Assembly: GCA_900315505.1 (NCBI GenBank)
Contig: OMZG01000005.1
Location: 35,102-99,101, forward strand
DNA length: 64,000 bases
Source of the DNA: an uncultured Lachnospiraceae bacterium
Lineage (GTDB): Bacteria; Bacillota; Clostridia; Lachnospirales; Lachnospiraceae
Direction of reading: 5' to 3'
The notes beneath the pieces were generated by a model. That model worked only from the letters and a program-made list of their open reading frames with translations, searched no databases and had not been told where the DNA came from. Shown here piece after piece: positions 28,337 through 37,462 of the stretch (within the stretch, counting starts at the first letter, position 1; each line of letters begins with the position of its first letter). The position numbers and the translations under genes are program-made.

Positions 28337-30718
28337 TTACTTCTTGTCAGTCTTGAAGGTCTTTGCCTTTGTAGCTGCTGGGCCCCAGGTTGTATTTCCT
28401 GAAGCATCCTTAGCGTAAGACTTAACCTTAACCTGAACCTTGGCACCCTTCTTTACAGAAAGTGTGGTCTTGTTGCCGGCAACATTCTTGCCAACCCACT
28501 TGCCTTTGCCTACCTTCTTGTAAACACGGTAGTTGACATTGCTGCCCTGTGAAGTCCACTTAACAGTAACGTAAGCGCCCTTCTTGTTAGAAACCTTGAC
28601 GCCTGTTACCTTCTGAGGATTTGAAGGAACTGTAACTACGATTGTAGCAGTTCCGGCATTGACTTTGTCAGTCTCAGCAGCCTTTACAGTAACAACTGCA
28701 GTACCAGGAGCAACTGCTGTGATAGTACCATCAGCTGCAACTGTAGCAACATCTGTATCACTTGAAGTATAAGTGATAGCAGCGCCTGAAGCTGTTGTAA
28801 AAGCACCAGCAGAAGCAGTGTCGCCAACCTTTACAGTAAGAGCTGAGTCAGCGACCTTGAGATCTGAAGCAGCCTTCTCCTTTACAGAAACTTCGTTAAC
28901 AACATTGAAAGTGATGTACTTTACAGTCTCACGTGTCTTTGCAGTTGCAAACTCAGTAACTTTGACTCTGGTCTGACCAAGAGCCTGTGCAAGAACCTTG
29001 TTGCTTGAAACTCTTACAACACCAAGCTGCTGACCCTTATCTGCATCTGGATCCACTTCATATTTAAATACGGCTGTGTTTCCGTTGCCTGCAACTGGTG
29101 CAAGAGTATAGATATTGTTCTTATCAAGATCAAGATTTACGGTCTCTGGTACTGTAACTGAGTCCTCAGGAAGTGTGTTTATAACTACCTTAACCCATGC
29201 TTCTCCACCGGCGATATTACCATTCTTCTTTGTCGTAACTTTTACAAAGTAAGTCTGGTTAGTTGTTACCTTACCAGTAGCGATAGCACCTGTGCTCGTA
29301 AGTGTGATATAATCATCAGCATTACCTGCTACTGCTGTAGTCTTGTCTGCCTTGTAAAGTGCATACATGAACTCTGTTGCACCTGCAGCTGATGTTGCAG
29401 AAAGCTGTGATGACTTCTTTGCTGTTGCGGCTGTCTGATCAGATGAGTCAAGATTCAGCGGACTATCTGAGTCATTCACAGTATTGCCATCGGCTTTAAC
29501 GCCTATAACATCCTGTGATTCATCTGTTACTGTTACAGTGATACTTGCATCTCCTGCTGCGTATGTATTGTTCTGTCCAACATGTGCAGTAATAGTTGCA
29601 GTTCCTTTGCCAGTAGCTGTGATAAGACCATTTGCACTTACAGTTGCAACAAGTGTATTATTTGATGAATATGTAACATCGCTTGTCTTTGCGTCTACAG
29701 CAAGCTGAGCAGTCTTGTTCACCAGAGTATCAAGGGCAATAGAGGCAGCACCCTGATTGTAGGTAGCAGTATCATATCTTCCAAGCTTACCTGATGCATT
29801 ATATGCATACTGAGTCGATGAAGGATTATGCATGTACCCAGAAAGAAGGACTGCTTTATTACCAGTCTTAATTGAGCTGAAGGTCACATTCTCAATGTTG
29901 CTTCCAGACTGACCTACAACTACAGGGATCTTGGCAGTAGCAATCACATTATCACTCGAATCAAGCTCAGTAACTGTGATATTTGCACTTCCTGCCTGTC
30001 TGGTAGTAATAGTGGCAATCTTCGTGTTGTCACCTGTTGCTGCAACACTTAGAACTGCATCATTGTCAGATGCAAACTTTGTCTTAGCGGCAGTTTTAGT
30101 TGTTTCACCATCCCAATATTCTGTAAAAAATCCTGAAGCGCTTACATCGAGCATCGTTTTGGTGTCCGCACCTATCTTTGCATAAAAGTTGCCTTTTGGA
30201 TCCTTATCTGAGATTGCAGTTCCACCAATTTTTGCTTTACTGAGGTCTGATGCTGACTGATCATTAGCAACTACCTTGTATGTTGTAACAGAGTTTGTTG
30301 GAGCATACTTAACAGTAACGGTATAAGTACCAGCCTGGGTAGCGGTTGGAGTAATTTCTACTGTCTGATTAGCTTCTGAAGCAAGGATCTGTGCATCAAG
30401 ATCTGTTGCAGTTGTAGCTATAGCAGAAGCAAGAGTTGCACCAGCTCCTGTAGTTGTCATATTAGCTGTAAGTGAGCCATATACTGTCGAATTAGATTTA
30501 GCAGCTATACTAAGAGTCAGATGCTTGTCTGATGATGAAACGGTGTAGGTCTTGTTAGCATCAAGTGTAAAATCAAATGATGTGTCTAATGCTCCATCAA
30601 TTGTGTAGGTTGCAGCTGCATTAGCTTCTACTGCATTTCCAAGATTAGCAACCGGTGCGAATGTAAATGCTGTTGCTGCAGCAAGCACGAGTGCTAAACC
30701 TTTCTTTAAATTTAACAT
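28337..30718 (-). CDS. Large secreted BIG2/Fn3 cell-surface protein
   Basis: A 793-residue exported protein. The signal peptide is about residues 1-35 (ending EANAA). The body is threonine-, alanine- and lysine-rich, with several bacterial Ig-like group 2 domains (for example VATVSANGLITATGKGTATIT and VATVAADGTITAVAPGTAVV). A fibronectin-type segment (KVTGVKVSNKKGAYVTVKW) ends it. No LPxTG motif, SLH domain or catalytic site is visible. Base use is plainer than in neighbours, as in highly expressed genes, so a major surface-layer role is possible (inference). GGAGG is 12 bases before the ATG. Confidence 0.8.
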   Translation of the reverse strand: MLNLKKGLALVLAAATAFTFAPVANLGNAVEANAAATYTIDGALDTSFDFTLDANKTYTVSSSDKHLTLSIAAKSNSTVYGSLTANMTTTGAGATLASAIATTATDLDAQILASEANQTVEITPTATQAGTYTVTVKYAPTNSVTTYKVVANDQSASDLSKAKIGGTAISDKDPKGNFYAKIGADTKTMLDVSASGFFTEYWDGETTKTAAKTKFASDNDAVLSVAATGDNTKIATITTRQAGSANITVTELDSSDNVIATAKIPVVVGQSGSNIENVTFSSIKTGNKAVLLSGYMHNPSSTQYAYNASGKLGRYDTATYNQGAASIALDTLVNKTAQLAVDAKTSDVTYSSNNTLVATVSANGLITATGKGTATITAHVGQNNTYAAGDASITVTVTDESQDVIGVKADGNTVNDSDSPLNLDSSDQTAATAKKSSQLSATSAAGATEFMYALYKADKTTAVAGNADDYITLTSTGAIATGKVTTNQTYFVKVTTKKNGNIAGGEAWVKVVINTLPEDSVTVPETVNLDLDKNNIYTLAPVAGNGNTAVFKYEVDPDADKGQQLGVVRVSSNKVLAQALGQTRVKVTEFATAKTRETVKYITFNVVNEVSVKEKAASDLKVADSALTVKVGDTASAGAFTTASGAAITYTSSDTDVATVAADGTITAVAPGTAVVTVKAAETDKVNAGTATIVVTVPSNPQKVTGVKVSNKKGAYVTVKWTSQGSNVNYRVYKKVGKGKWVGKNVAGNKTTLSVKKGAKVQVKVKSYAKDASGNTTWGPAATKAKTFKTDKK

Positions 30719-31398
30719 TTTGTTATGATTCCTCCTTTATTGTGGAAATCCTTTCCTGTAGGAGTTCATGCACCATCTATCCAGACGTATCTGAAGCAAT
30801 CTGTCTTGGACTCATTACCACCGGTTTCCCGCTTCGAATCTTGTACAAGGCTCTCCTGCTCCATCATTCCGGAAGAAAATCGATGCATAATCGCAGGCCC
30901 TTATAATAAGAAAAGACCTGTATCCATTTTTTGATGGCACTCCTGCATCCGGATTCCAGTATGGAATAGAATGTTTGTCAATTTGCTACGTGCGCCCTGA
31001 CCTCCCAATCTCGTATGACACTAGGCGGATCTGCCAGACACCTGCATGCGTCGCAGGCCATTGTGGCAGACCATATATCATACATATTATGACTCACGTT
31101 CCTCAGAGATTCGCTGTTTTCCCTTTGGACAAGATTCACTTTACCGCAGAAACAGCGTATAAACCACGGCCAGAAATAACGCATGTCAGGGATATCCATA
31201 CAGATTGCAAATCTGTATTATTTACTTTCCTTAAATTCCGCGCCGGATTTTCAAGATTTTTTCAATTGACTTATATTGGAATCGTGTTAATAATACGGAG
31301 TGCAGCAAAGCCATTGTATCATGGCTGCATATTGTTGGAAAGACAGCAGAAATGTGCCTGAAAGCCGCATAAATACTGATAAAATCGGCATTTTCCCT
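30719..31398. other. Long region without a convincing gene; BIG2 leader at its left end
   Basis: From the BIG2 start to about 30950 this is probably the roughly 230-base untranslated leader of that message. It contains a hairpin (TCCA-AGAC pairing with GTCT-GGA, one bulge) but matches no riboswitch class I can name. From 30982 to 31398 both strands have short open frames of 73-128 codons without ribosome binding sites or recognisable domains. I do not call them genes. Confidence 0.5.
30953..30981 (-). promoter_or_regulatory. Promoter for the BIG2 surface protein
   Basis: On the minus strand a perfect TTGACA (30976-30981), a 17-base spacer and TGGAAT (30953-30958) form a strong SigA-type promoter. 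It implies an untranslated leader of about 230 bases before the ATG at 30718. Confidence 0.6.
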
Positions 31399-31426
31399 TT
31401 GCTTTCCAATCATAGCGTGGTATAAT
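31399..31426 (+). promoter_or_regulatory. Promoter before a possible small gene
   Basis: TTGCTT (31399-31404), a 16-base spacer and a perfect TATAAT (31421-31426) face right. Transcription would start near 31433. It reads into a 34-codon open frame and then toward the convergent decayed ATPase gene. Confidence 0.55.
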
Positions 31427-31442
31427 AATACCAACCTATGAA

Positions 31443-31547
31443 ATGGGAGGTAAAGCGCCAATACAGGGCGAAGTCCTGAAAAAGCAGGAAGATTTGTTCA
31501 CAGCCATGGATGTCACACCACTATACGCCAAGCATAGTTTGGAGTAA
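31443..31547 (+). CDS. Possible 34-residue peptide or gene remnant
   Basis: An open frame starts at ATG 31443 (MGGKAPIQGEV) and ends at TAA 31545-31547. Its composition (KKQEDLFTAMDVTPLYA) looks protein-like. The only supporting evidence is the good promoter just upstream; there is no ribosome binding site, and the start falls only about 10 bases after the predicted transcript start. It could equally be the tail of a lost gene or a non-coding RNA. No function is recognised. Confidence 0.3.
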   Translation: MGGKAPIQGEVLKKQEDLFTAMDVTPLYAKHSLE

Positions 31548-31581
31548 TCGGGAATTTAGGTTTTAACACTACAGTGAAAAA

Positions 31582-32439
31582 CTATCTGAGCAGCCATTCC
31601 CATGCCGGAATGACCTCTATTTGAATTCCGTTAGTTTCAAATGATGCTTTCTCACTGTTAGTAATTACCATACACTTCGCATCTGGTATGAAGTTATGCA
31701 GCTTATCAAATGCTTTGATTTCCCGTTCTTTGGTTTCAGGGACATCCATCATGTTCCAGCATACCTGAATAGCAAGACTGTCTTCAGGAACATAAAAATC
31801 AATCTCAACGTTCTTTTCAAAATAATAGACATTCTCCAGCCCATACCTGCGGATCAATTCGATTGCAACCAGATTCTCCAGCTGAGCTGATTCAGAATCC
31901 AAAAGTAAAAGCCCAGGAAGTCCGGTATCCATGAAATAATATTTGGGGCTGGATTCTTTATCTACAAGCTTTGATGCATAATTTTTAACTGGGAAAAGTA
32001 AATACGAATCACAGATATATCCCATATAATTTATTATTGTCTGCTTCGATATCTTTGCCCCTGTTCCTGTTAAAATGTTCGAAAGTCTGGTAAATGAAAC
32101 GGGATGCATGACTGACTCAGCTACTTTTTTCAGAATTAGTCTTACTGCAAAAGTATTACTGATTTTGTTCCTTGTGACAATATCACCCAGATATATAGTC
32201 TGATAAATGTTGTTCAGAAATTCTCTGCTTTTCTCGATTTTTACAAGCTCTGGAAACGCACCATAACGTAGATACCTGTCAAAAAGTCCCGCTATCCCGG
32301 CTCTTTCTTTTGTACTTAGAAGTGAATTATTGTCAACCTGCTTCCCGTTGGCTTCTAAATATTCATAAAAAGAATACGGATACACTGGAACTATCATATA
32401 CCGGCCTCCGAGGGTTGAAGCAATCTCGCTGCTTAGCAT
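31582..32439 (-). pseudogene. 5'-truncated DUF4143-type ATPase
   Basis: The 285-codon frame matches the middle and C-terminal parts of a large family of AAA-type ATPases with a DUF4143 nuclease-like domain. LSSEIASTLGGRYMIVPVYPYSFYEYLEA is normally preceded by about 100-150 residues with Walker A and B motifs. None of that is present here. The 140 bases upstream contain no remnant in any frame. The C-terminal part still has the conserved YYFEKNVEIDFYVP and LAIQVCW motifs. Loss of the ATPase core means the product is unlikely to work, so I call it a remnant. Confidence 0.75.
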
Positions 32440-32582
32440 TTATACTATGAATCTGTCTAATTCATAAGACAAAATAAAACATTTATGCCTAAAATAAAAG
32501 ACATAATGCCGCCTTTCGTTCGTTTAAGTCCGTTTCTATAGCTCAAAAATTATCAACCATCTTCCAGTCAGGGCCCCATCTA

Positions 32583-34973
32583 TCAGAACTCCACTACCGT
32601 GACTCCCGTATCTCCCTCGCCGTATGCTGCGAGGTGGAAGTCCTTTATATCCTTCTGGCGTGACAGGTAGTCATGCACTGCCTTTCTCAGGATTCCCGAG
32701 CCCTTGCCATGCACGATACGCACCGTTGACAGATGCGAAAGTCTCGCATCATCAAGGTACTTGTCGAGAGTCCTTATCGCCTCATCAGAATTCATTCCGA
32801 TAAGCATCAGCTCCGGTGACATGGTAGCTGACTTGTTCATCGAATGACGGGCGGTGCTGCGGTTCTTTTTCCCGGAGGAGGATGCCTCTCCGATCAGCGC
32901 TATGTCATCTATATTCACCTTTGACTGCATGATACCCATCTGCACGGTCAGATTGCCCTTCGCATCAGGCAGGGTATGGACGGTTCCCTTGATATTCATG
33001 GACAGGACTATGACCTCATCGCCTATGCGCAGCTTTTTCGCATCGACCTTCTTCCCCTGAAGAGCGGTCGTCTTCTTTGTCTTAATAGCAGACTTTCCCT
33101 GATGATCCTTGATGGATCTGCCGAGCTCCTGACGCTGCTTCTCCATCACGGACATATCGGGAGTCGCCGTACCATACTTATTGAAATTCCTGATGACCTC
33201 ATCGGCCTTGTCCTTCGCACGCTGCAGGATCTGCGCAGCCTCGGCATTTGCCTTCGCTATGATCTCATCACTCCGGTCAGACAGGGATGCATCCTTCTGC
33301 TTCGCCCGCTTCAGCAGCTTCTCGGCCTCTTCCTTGTCATGCGAGGCCTTTTCCTGAGCCCTGATGACTTCCGACTGTCTCTGCTCGAGTCCGGTCACGA
33401 GATCCTCAAAATGCACATCCTCCTGATTCATTCTCGATGCTGCATCATCTATGATGTCTGCCGACAGGCCGAGCTTCCTGCTTATCGCAAAGGCATTCGA
33501 CTTCCCCGGGATTCCGATGAGAAGCCTGTATGTAGGCGAAAGCGTCTCTACCGAGAATTCACAGCTGGCATTCTCAACTCCGTCCGTAGTAAGTGCGTAT
33601 GCCTTAAGCTCCGGATAGTGTGTCGTGGCCATCGTCCTTATGTGAGTTCTGTGAAGCTCTGACAGGATCGACTCCGCGAGTGCTGCTCCCTCTGATGGGT
33701 CAGTACCGGCACAGAGCTCGTCGAAAAGCACCAGGGCCGTGCGCTCGGCCTTCTGTGGCAGATGCACCTGACGCAGGATTCCGACTATATTCGTCATGTG
33801 CGAGCTGAAAGTAGACAGCGACTGCTCTATCGACTGCTCATCGCCTATATCTGCATACACGTCATTGAACACAGCGATCTCTGATCTGTCGGATGCAGGT
33901 ATATACAGGCCTGCGCAGGCCATCAGAGTCAGAAGACCTACGGTCTTCAGCGATACGGTCTTGCCACCGGTATTCGGTCCCGTGATGATGAGCTGGTCGA
34001 AATCCTTTCCCAGATTCACATCAATAGGGACTACCTTTGATGGGTCAAGCAAGGGATGTCTGGCCTTCTTCAGGTCAATCCGTCCATCGGTATTGAGAAG
34101 CGGCTCCATCGCATTCTCGCTCTGCGCCAGTGCTCCTTTTGCAAAAATGAAATCAAGCTCCGCCAATACTTTAAAATCCTGAACTATCGTACCAATATAC
34201 TCATTTACTTCTGCAGACAGTTCCTCAAGGATTTTCTTTATCTCTTCCTGCTCTTTAAGCTGAAGTTCTCTTACCTCATTATTGAGTGATACGACCGCTG
34301 CCGGCTCTATGAAAAGTGTAGCGCCTGACCCTGACTGGTCATGCACCATACCGGGTATGCTTCCCTTGTGCTCAGACTTCACCGGCAGGCAGTATCGGCC
34401 ATCTCTCATGGTGACAACCGAGTCAGAAAGCTGGTCCCGGTGTGCGTTCAGGATCTCTGTCATCTTCGACCTGATACGGTCTCCCATGAGTCCCAGCTGT
34501 CTCCTGATCGAACGGAGTGCCGGAGAAGCATCTGATGATATCTCATCCTCTGAGATAATGCATCTGCTGATCTCATTCCTGAGCGGATCAAGCGGATCAA
34601 GCTCATTGAAATAATGCGTCAGCGAATCGCCTGAGGTATCAGTCCTCCCGGGTGCTCCGTAGCTCTTGGCCCGCGAAGCAACAGACAGCAGGCTTACCAC
34701 CTGAAGCAGCTCCGCCGTATTCAGAGAGCTTCCGATATCAAGCCTTTTTGCAAAAAGCGAGGGATCATGTATTCCTGAGAATGACACCGTCCCCTTCGCA
34801 AAAATTCTCCGCAGGGCATCCCCGGTCTCCCTCTGCCTCTGCCTTATCTTCTCGATATCGCTCACAGGCTTCAGGAGCATGCAGTATTCCTTTCCCTTGT
34901 CTGAGGTGGCAAAGCCCGTCAGATGCTCTGTAATCTTGTCAAATTCAAGTGTATGTAAAACCTTCTTATTCAT
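32583..34973 (-). CDS. mutS2: MutS2 ATPase with Smr domain
   Basis: A 796-residue MutS2 protein. The lever and clamp helices precede a MutS-type ATPase with Walker A GPNTGGKT (332-339) and Walker B LVLFDELCAGTDP. A long coiled coil (about 510-600), a KOW-like segment (LRIGDEVIVLSMNIKGTVHTLP) and a C-terminal Smr endonuclease domain (about 715-796, VRIVHGKGSGILRKAVHDYL) follow. In Bacillus this family rescues collided ribosomes; older work links it to suppression of recombination. There is no ribosome binding site; a TGATATAAT box ends 7 bases before the ATG, so the message may be leaderless. Confidence 0.95.
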   Translation of the reverse strand: MNKKVLHTLEFDKITEHLTGFATSDKGKEYCMLLKPVSDIEKIRQRQRETGDALRRIFAKGTVSFSGIHDPSLFAKRLDIGSSLNTAELLQVVSLLSVASRAKSYGAPGRTDTSGDSLTHYFNELDPLDPLRNEISRCIISEDEISSDASPALRSIRRQLGLMGDRIRSKMTEILNAHRDQLSDSVVTMRDGRYCLPVKSEHKGSIPGMVHDQSGSGATLFIEPAAVVSLNNEVRELQLKEQEEIKKILEELSAEVNEYIGTIVQDFKVLAELDFIFAKGALAQSENAMEPLLNTDGRIDLKKARHPLLDPSKVVPIDVNLGKDFDQLIITGPNTGGKTVSLKTVGLLTLMACAGLYIPASDRSEIAVFNDVYADIGDEQSIEQSLSTFSSHMTNIVGILRQVHLPQKAERTALVLFDELCAGTDPSEGAALAESILSELHRTHIRTMATTHYPELKAYALTTDGVENASCEFSVETLSPTYRLLIGIPGKSNAFAISRKLGLSADIIDDAASRMNQEDVHFEDLVTGLEQRQSEVIRAQEKASHDKEEAEKLLKRAKQKDASLSDRSDEIIAKANAEAAQILQRAKDKADEVIRNFNKYGTATPDMSVMEKQRQELGRSIKDHQGKSAIKTKKTTALQGKKVDAKKLRIGDEVIVLSMNIKGTVHTLPDAKGNLTVQMGIMQSKVNIDDIALIGEASSSGKKNRSTARHSMNKSATMSPELMLIGMNSDEAIRTLDKYLDDARLSHLSTVRIVHGKGSGILRKAVHDYLSRQKDIKDFHLAAYGEGDTGVTVVEF

Positions 34974-34980
34974 AGCCAGA

Positions 34981-34989
34981 ATTATATCA
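34981..34989 (-). promoter_or_regulatory. Extended -10 promoter abutting the mutS2 start
   Basis: The minus strand reads TGATATAAT, and the hexamer ends 7 bases before ATG 34973. The N-terminus MNKKVLHTLEFDKI fits the family start exactly, so a later start is unlikely, and TCTGGCT before the ATG is not a ribosome binding site. Confidence 0.6.
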
Positions 34990-34995
34990 TAAAAA

Positions 34996-35030
34996 GATGA
35001 AAAAGGGGACGGGTCCCCTTTTCATCTTTT
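34996..35030. repeat. Dispersed palindrome copy 5
   Basis: Palindrome between hypE (downstream side) and mutS2 (upstream side), just ahead of the mutS2 promoter. Both arms have four G or C residues, so it is the most symmetrical copy. It can terminate hypE transcription before mutS2. Confidence 0.85.
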
Positions 35031-35070
35031 GAAAAAAGAACCCGTCCCGGATAATCATTATGTTAATATT

Positions 35071-36081
35071 TCAGCAGATCCGGGGAAGCAGTTCATTCGA
35101 TGCTTCCGGCAGATAGGTCTCAGTGCCTATGGCTGTCTTAACAATTACATGTCCGACACGTTCTGCTTCCTTTGAAACATTTCCAATGACACAGGCTCCC
35201 TTTGTATCCTCAAAGCCCTGCAACGCCTCTACTACGCTGTCTGCCTCGTCCTGTGGCACCATGATTACCATCCTGCCTTCGCATGCCAGATTCATCGGGT
35301 CGAATCCCAGCATGTCACAGACTCCCTGCACCTGTGGCAGAACCGGCACCTTCTCACGGAAAATATTGATACCCACTCCGCTCTCATGACAGATCTCATA
35401 CAGCACGGTTCCGACTCCGCCACGAGTTGCATCCCTTATCACATGGATGTCCGGAGCCGCTTTCAGGGCCGCCTCTATCGGATACCAGAGCGGTGCACAG
35501 TCAGATGTGACATCTGCCTCGATACCGAAGTCATTTCTCGCAAGGGCGATTGCAGTTCCATGCCTCCCTATATCTCCAGTCACGATGACTGCATCGCCAT
35601 CCGCTGCAAACTTTCCTGAAGTCTCTATGCCATCTAAGATTTCTCCGACTCCGGCCGTAGTTATAAAGCATCCGTCGACGTGGCCTTTTTCAGCTACCTT
35701 CGTATCACCAGCGACTATTGATACTCCACATTTCCTGGCAGTATCCGCCATTGACTCGACTATTTTCCTTAGGTCAGCGATCGGGTATCCCTCCTCGATC
35801 ACGTACGAGCAGGTCAGGTACAGAGGTCTCGCTCCCATGCAGGTGAGGTCATTTACCGTCCCGCATACTGACAGTTCTCCCACATTTCCTCCCGGGAAAA
35901 AAGCCGGACTCACTATAAACCCGTCTGTGGACATCGCGACCCTGCCCTTCGGCTGTGGCAGTACCGCTGCATCATCAGCCGTAAAAAATTTATTATTTAA
36001 ATTCTTTTTAAATATCTCTCCTATGAGCTCATTCGTCTGCTTTCCGCCTCCGCCCATAGCGAGTGTCACATGATCTGTCAT
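35071..36081 (-). CDS. hypE: Hydrogenase maturation protein HypE
   Basis: A 336-residue PurM-like ATPase. It dehydrates the carbamoyl group passed from HypF on its C-terminal cysteine to a thiocyanate, the source of the CN ligands of the [NiFe]-hydrogenase iron. The glycine-rich N-terminus (MGGGGKQTNELI), VAMSTDGFIV, IVAGDTKV and DATRGGVGTVLYE are all present, and the protein ends in PRIC, the essential carbamoylated Cys336. The PRIC end separates it from the related SelD and ThiL. It is 10 bases after rimI on the same strand, with AGGAGG upstream. It is separated from hypFCD by thiD and a nitrogenase-like gene. Confidence 0.95.
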   Translation of the reverse strand: MTDHVTLAMGGGGKQTNELIGEIFKKNLNNKFFTADDAAVLPQPKGRVAMSTDGFIVSPAFFPGGNVGELSVCGTVNDLTCMGARPLYLTCSYVIEEGYPIADLRKIVESMADTARKCGVSIVAGDTKVAEKGHVDGCFITTAGVGEILDGIETSGKFAADGDAVIVTGDIGRHGTAIALARNDFGIEADVTSDCAPLWYPIEAALKAAPDIHVIRDATRGGVGTVLYEICHESGVGINIFREKVPVLPQVQGVCDMLGFDPMNLACEGRMVIMVPQDEADSVVEALQGFEDTKGACVIGNVSKEAERVGHVIVKTAIGTETYLPEASNELLPRIC

Positions 36082-36091
36082 CTGCTGCCTC

Positions 36092-36526
36092 CTACAATAG
36101 CTTCATCATCACAAACGCATCCTCCTCCGGATCACTGTAGAAGTATCTCCGCGTCCCCGCCGTGATGAATCCGTTCTTCTCATATAATAAAATCGCTGCT
36201 TCATTGGACTCCCTTACCTCAAGAAACATCCTTGCTGCTCCATGCCCGCGCATCTCATCGAAAAGCGCAGTGAGCAGGGCATTGCCGATTCCCCTCCTGC
36301 GTGCCGCGGGGCTCACTGCGATCGACGGCAGCTCGGACTCGTCCGCCGCGAAATATGATACCGCATATCCGACCGGCGTGTCATTATCATAAGCCGCGAT
36401 TATCGTCGCAAACTCATTCTCCTCAGCCGATACAAAATCAGCTTCTTTCCACGGCTCACTCATCGATGCCACTGATATTTCTTCAAGTGTCCTGAAATCT
36501 TTTTTCTCAGCCTTCCTTATCTCCAT
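36092..36526 (-). CDS. rimI: Ribosomal-protein alanine N-acetyltransferase, RimI-like
   Basis: A 144-residue GNAT acetyltransferase. The acetyl-CoA loop is in VSPAARRRGIGNALL near residues 72-86, and the C-terminal FLEVRESNEAAILLYEKNGF is the RimI signature. It may acetylate ribosomal protein S18 or other N-termini. I start it at ATG 36526 (GGAG upstream). The longer open frame only adds residues encoded by the palindromic repeat at 36542-36574. It precedes hypE by 10 bases and is likely co-transcribed. Confidence 0.88.
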   Translation of the reverse strand: MEIRKAEKKDFRTLEEISVASMSEPWKEADFVSAEENEFATIIAAYDNDTPVGYAVSYFAADESELPSIAVSPAARRRGIGNALLTALFDEMRGHGAARMFLEVRESNEAAILLYEKNGFITAGTRRYFYSDPEEDAFVMMKLL

Positions 36527-36541
36527 GTGGATTCTCCAGAA

Positions 36542-36574
36542 GATGAAAAAGGGACCCATCCCCTTTTTCATCTT
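36542..36574. repeat. Dispersed palindrome copy 6
   Basis: This copy is in a divergent intergenic region, upstream of both rimI and thiD, so it cannot be a normal terminator for either. Its centre (GGGACCCATCCCC) is the least symmetrical of the set. It lies 10 bases before the thiD -35 box. Confidence 0.8.
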
Positions 36575-36583
36575 ATCACAGTG

Positions 36584-36611
36584 TTGAAATATTTTACAGA
36601 TACGTTACAAT
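36584..36611 (+). promoter_or_regulatory. thiD promoter
   Basis: TTGAAA (36584-36589), a 16-base spacer and TACAAT (36606-36611) form a SigA promoter. The thiD ATG lies 23 bases further with GGAGG between. No TPP riboswitch is present in this short leader. Confidence 0.65.
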
Positions 36612-36634
36612 CTATGCAGAAACGGAGGCTCATC

Positions 36635-37435
36635 ATGAAATTCACAAAACGTCCGACCGCGCTTGCGATCGCAGGGCTTGACCCATCCGGTGGCGCAGGT
36701 CTCATAGCTGATATCAAGACCTTCCTCGCAAACGGCGTCTACGGAATGGGAGCCGTCACCTGCGTCACCGCACAGAACACGGTGCGGGTATCATCTGTAA
36801 ATCCCGTCGATCCGGCTGTCCTCGAGGATGAAATAATGACGGCAGTCGAGGACATTACCCCCGATGCCGTGAAGATCGGAATGATCGGAGATACCGCACT
36901 CATCGAAGCAGTCGGCAGATGCATGGATCAGCTAACGTGCCCTGTCATCCTCGACCCGGTCATGATCGCATCCTCAGGCACACCTCTTCTCGAAAAGGAT
37001 GCCGTCTCTGCTCTTAAAAAAATAATCCCGCAGGTGACACTGCTTACCCCGAACTATCCCGAGGCCAGGGCCCTCGCAGGCTCCTCTGACTCAGCAGAGA
37101 TTCTTGCAGAGCGCATCGGTCAGAAGTATCACACGAATATTCTGGTCAAGGGCGGTCACCTGTCAAGGCCGGACGACTGGCTTTATTTATCTGATGAAAA
37201 AAAATCCGTCCGCCTGCCCGGCATCCATATAGATAATCCTAATACCCACGGAACCGGCTGCACACTCTCGTCTGCCATTGCCGCAAATCTTGCAAAGGGC
37301 TCTGATCTCACAGAATCGGTCCGTCTGGCAAAGGAATACGTCACCACCATCATCAGCGCAGGCCTCGACCTCGGGCACGGTTCAGGCCCGATGGACCACG
37401 GAGCAGTGCTGCGCGGCGACTTTACAGAAAGATGA
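36635..37435 (+). CDS. thiD: Hydroxymethylpyrimidine/phosphomethylpyrimidine kinase
   Basis: A 266-residue ribokinase-fold enzyme that phosphorylates HMP and HMP-P in thiamine synthesis. The N-terminal AIAGLDPSGGAGLIADIKTF is diagnostic, and the anion hole NTHGTGCTLSSAIAANLA is near residue 208. Some relatives act as pyridoxal kinases, which is not excluded. ATG 36635 follows GGAGG. Its TGA stop (37433-37435) lies inside one arm of a palindrome whose other arm supplies the stop of the convergent nitrogenase-like gene. It interrupts the run of minus-strand hyp genes. Confidence 0.92.
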   Translation: MKFTKRPTALAIAGLDPSGGAGLIADIKTFLANGVYGMGAVTCVTAQNTVRVSSVNPVDPAVLEDEIMTAVEDITPDAVKIGMIGDTALIEAVGRCMDQLTCPVILDPVMIASSGTPLLEKDAVSALKKIIPQVTLLTPNYPEARALAGSSDSAEILAERIGQKYHTNILVKGGHLSRPDDWLYLSDEKKSVRLPGIHIDNPNTHGTGCTLSSAIAANLAKGSDLTESVRLAKEYVTTIISAGLDLGHGSGPMDHGAVLRGDFTER

Positions 37436-37462
37436 AAAAGGGACCTGTCCCCTTTTTCATCT
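37431..37462. repeat. Dispersed palindrome copy 7 holding two stop codons
   Basis: One arm contains the thiD TGA (plus, 37433-37435). The mirror arm contains the TGA of the nitrogenase-like gene (minus, 37457-37459). The element is therefore both the end and presumably the terminator of two convergent genes. Confidence 0.88.

Noticed and set aside
30719..30950. Cobalamin or cyclic-di-GMP riboswitch in the BIG2 leader
   Set aside because: A GGGAAACCGGTGGTAAT-like stretch recalls a B12 element, but no convincing B12 box or matching stems follow, and c-di-GMP motifs are absent.
30978..31199. Open frame of 73 codons on the minus strand between the surface protein and the decayed ATPase
   Set aside because: No ribosome site, no recognised domain, and it overlaps an equally open frame on the other strand.
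35071..36081. SelD (selenophosphate synthetase) for the protein at 35071
   Set aside because: It shares the PurM fold but ends in PRIC, the HypE carbamoylation tail, and lies near other hyp genes.
36527..36634. Longer N-terminal extensions of thiD and rimI reading through the 36542 palindrome
   Set aside because: The added residues are repeat-encoded (such as MKKGMGPFF), lack family similarity, and good ribosome sites stand before the inner starts.
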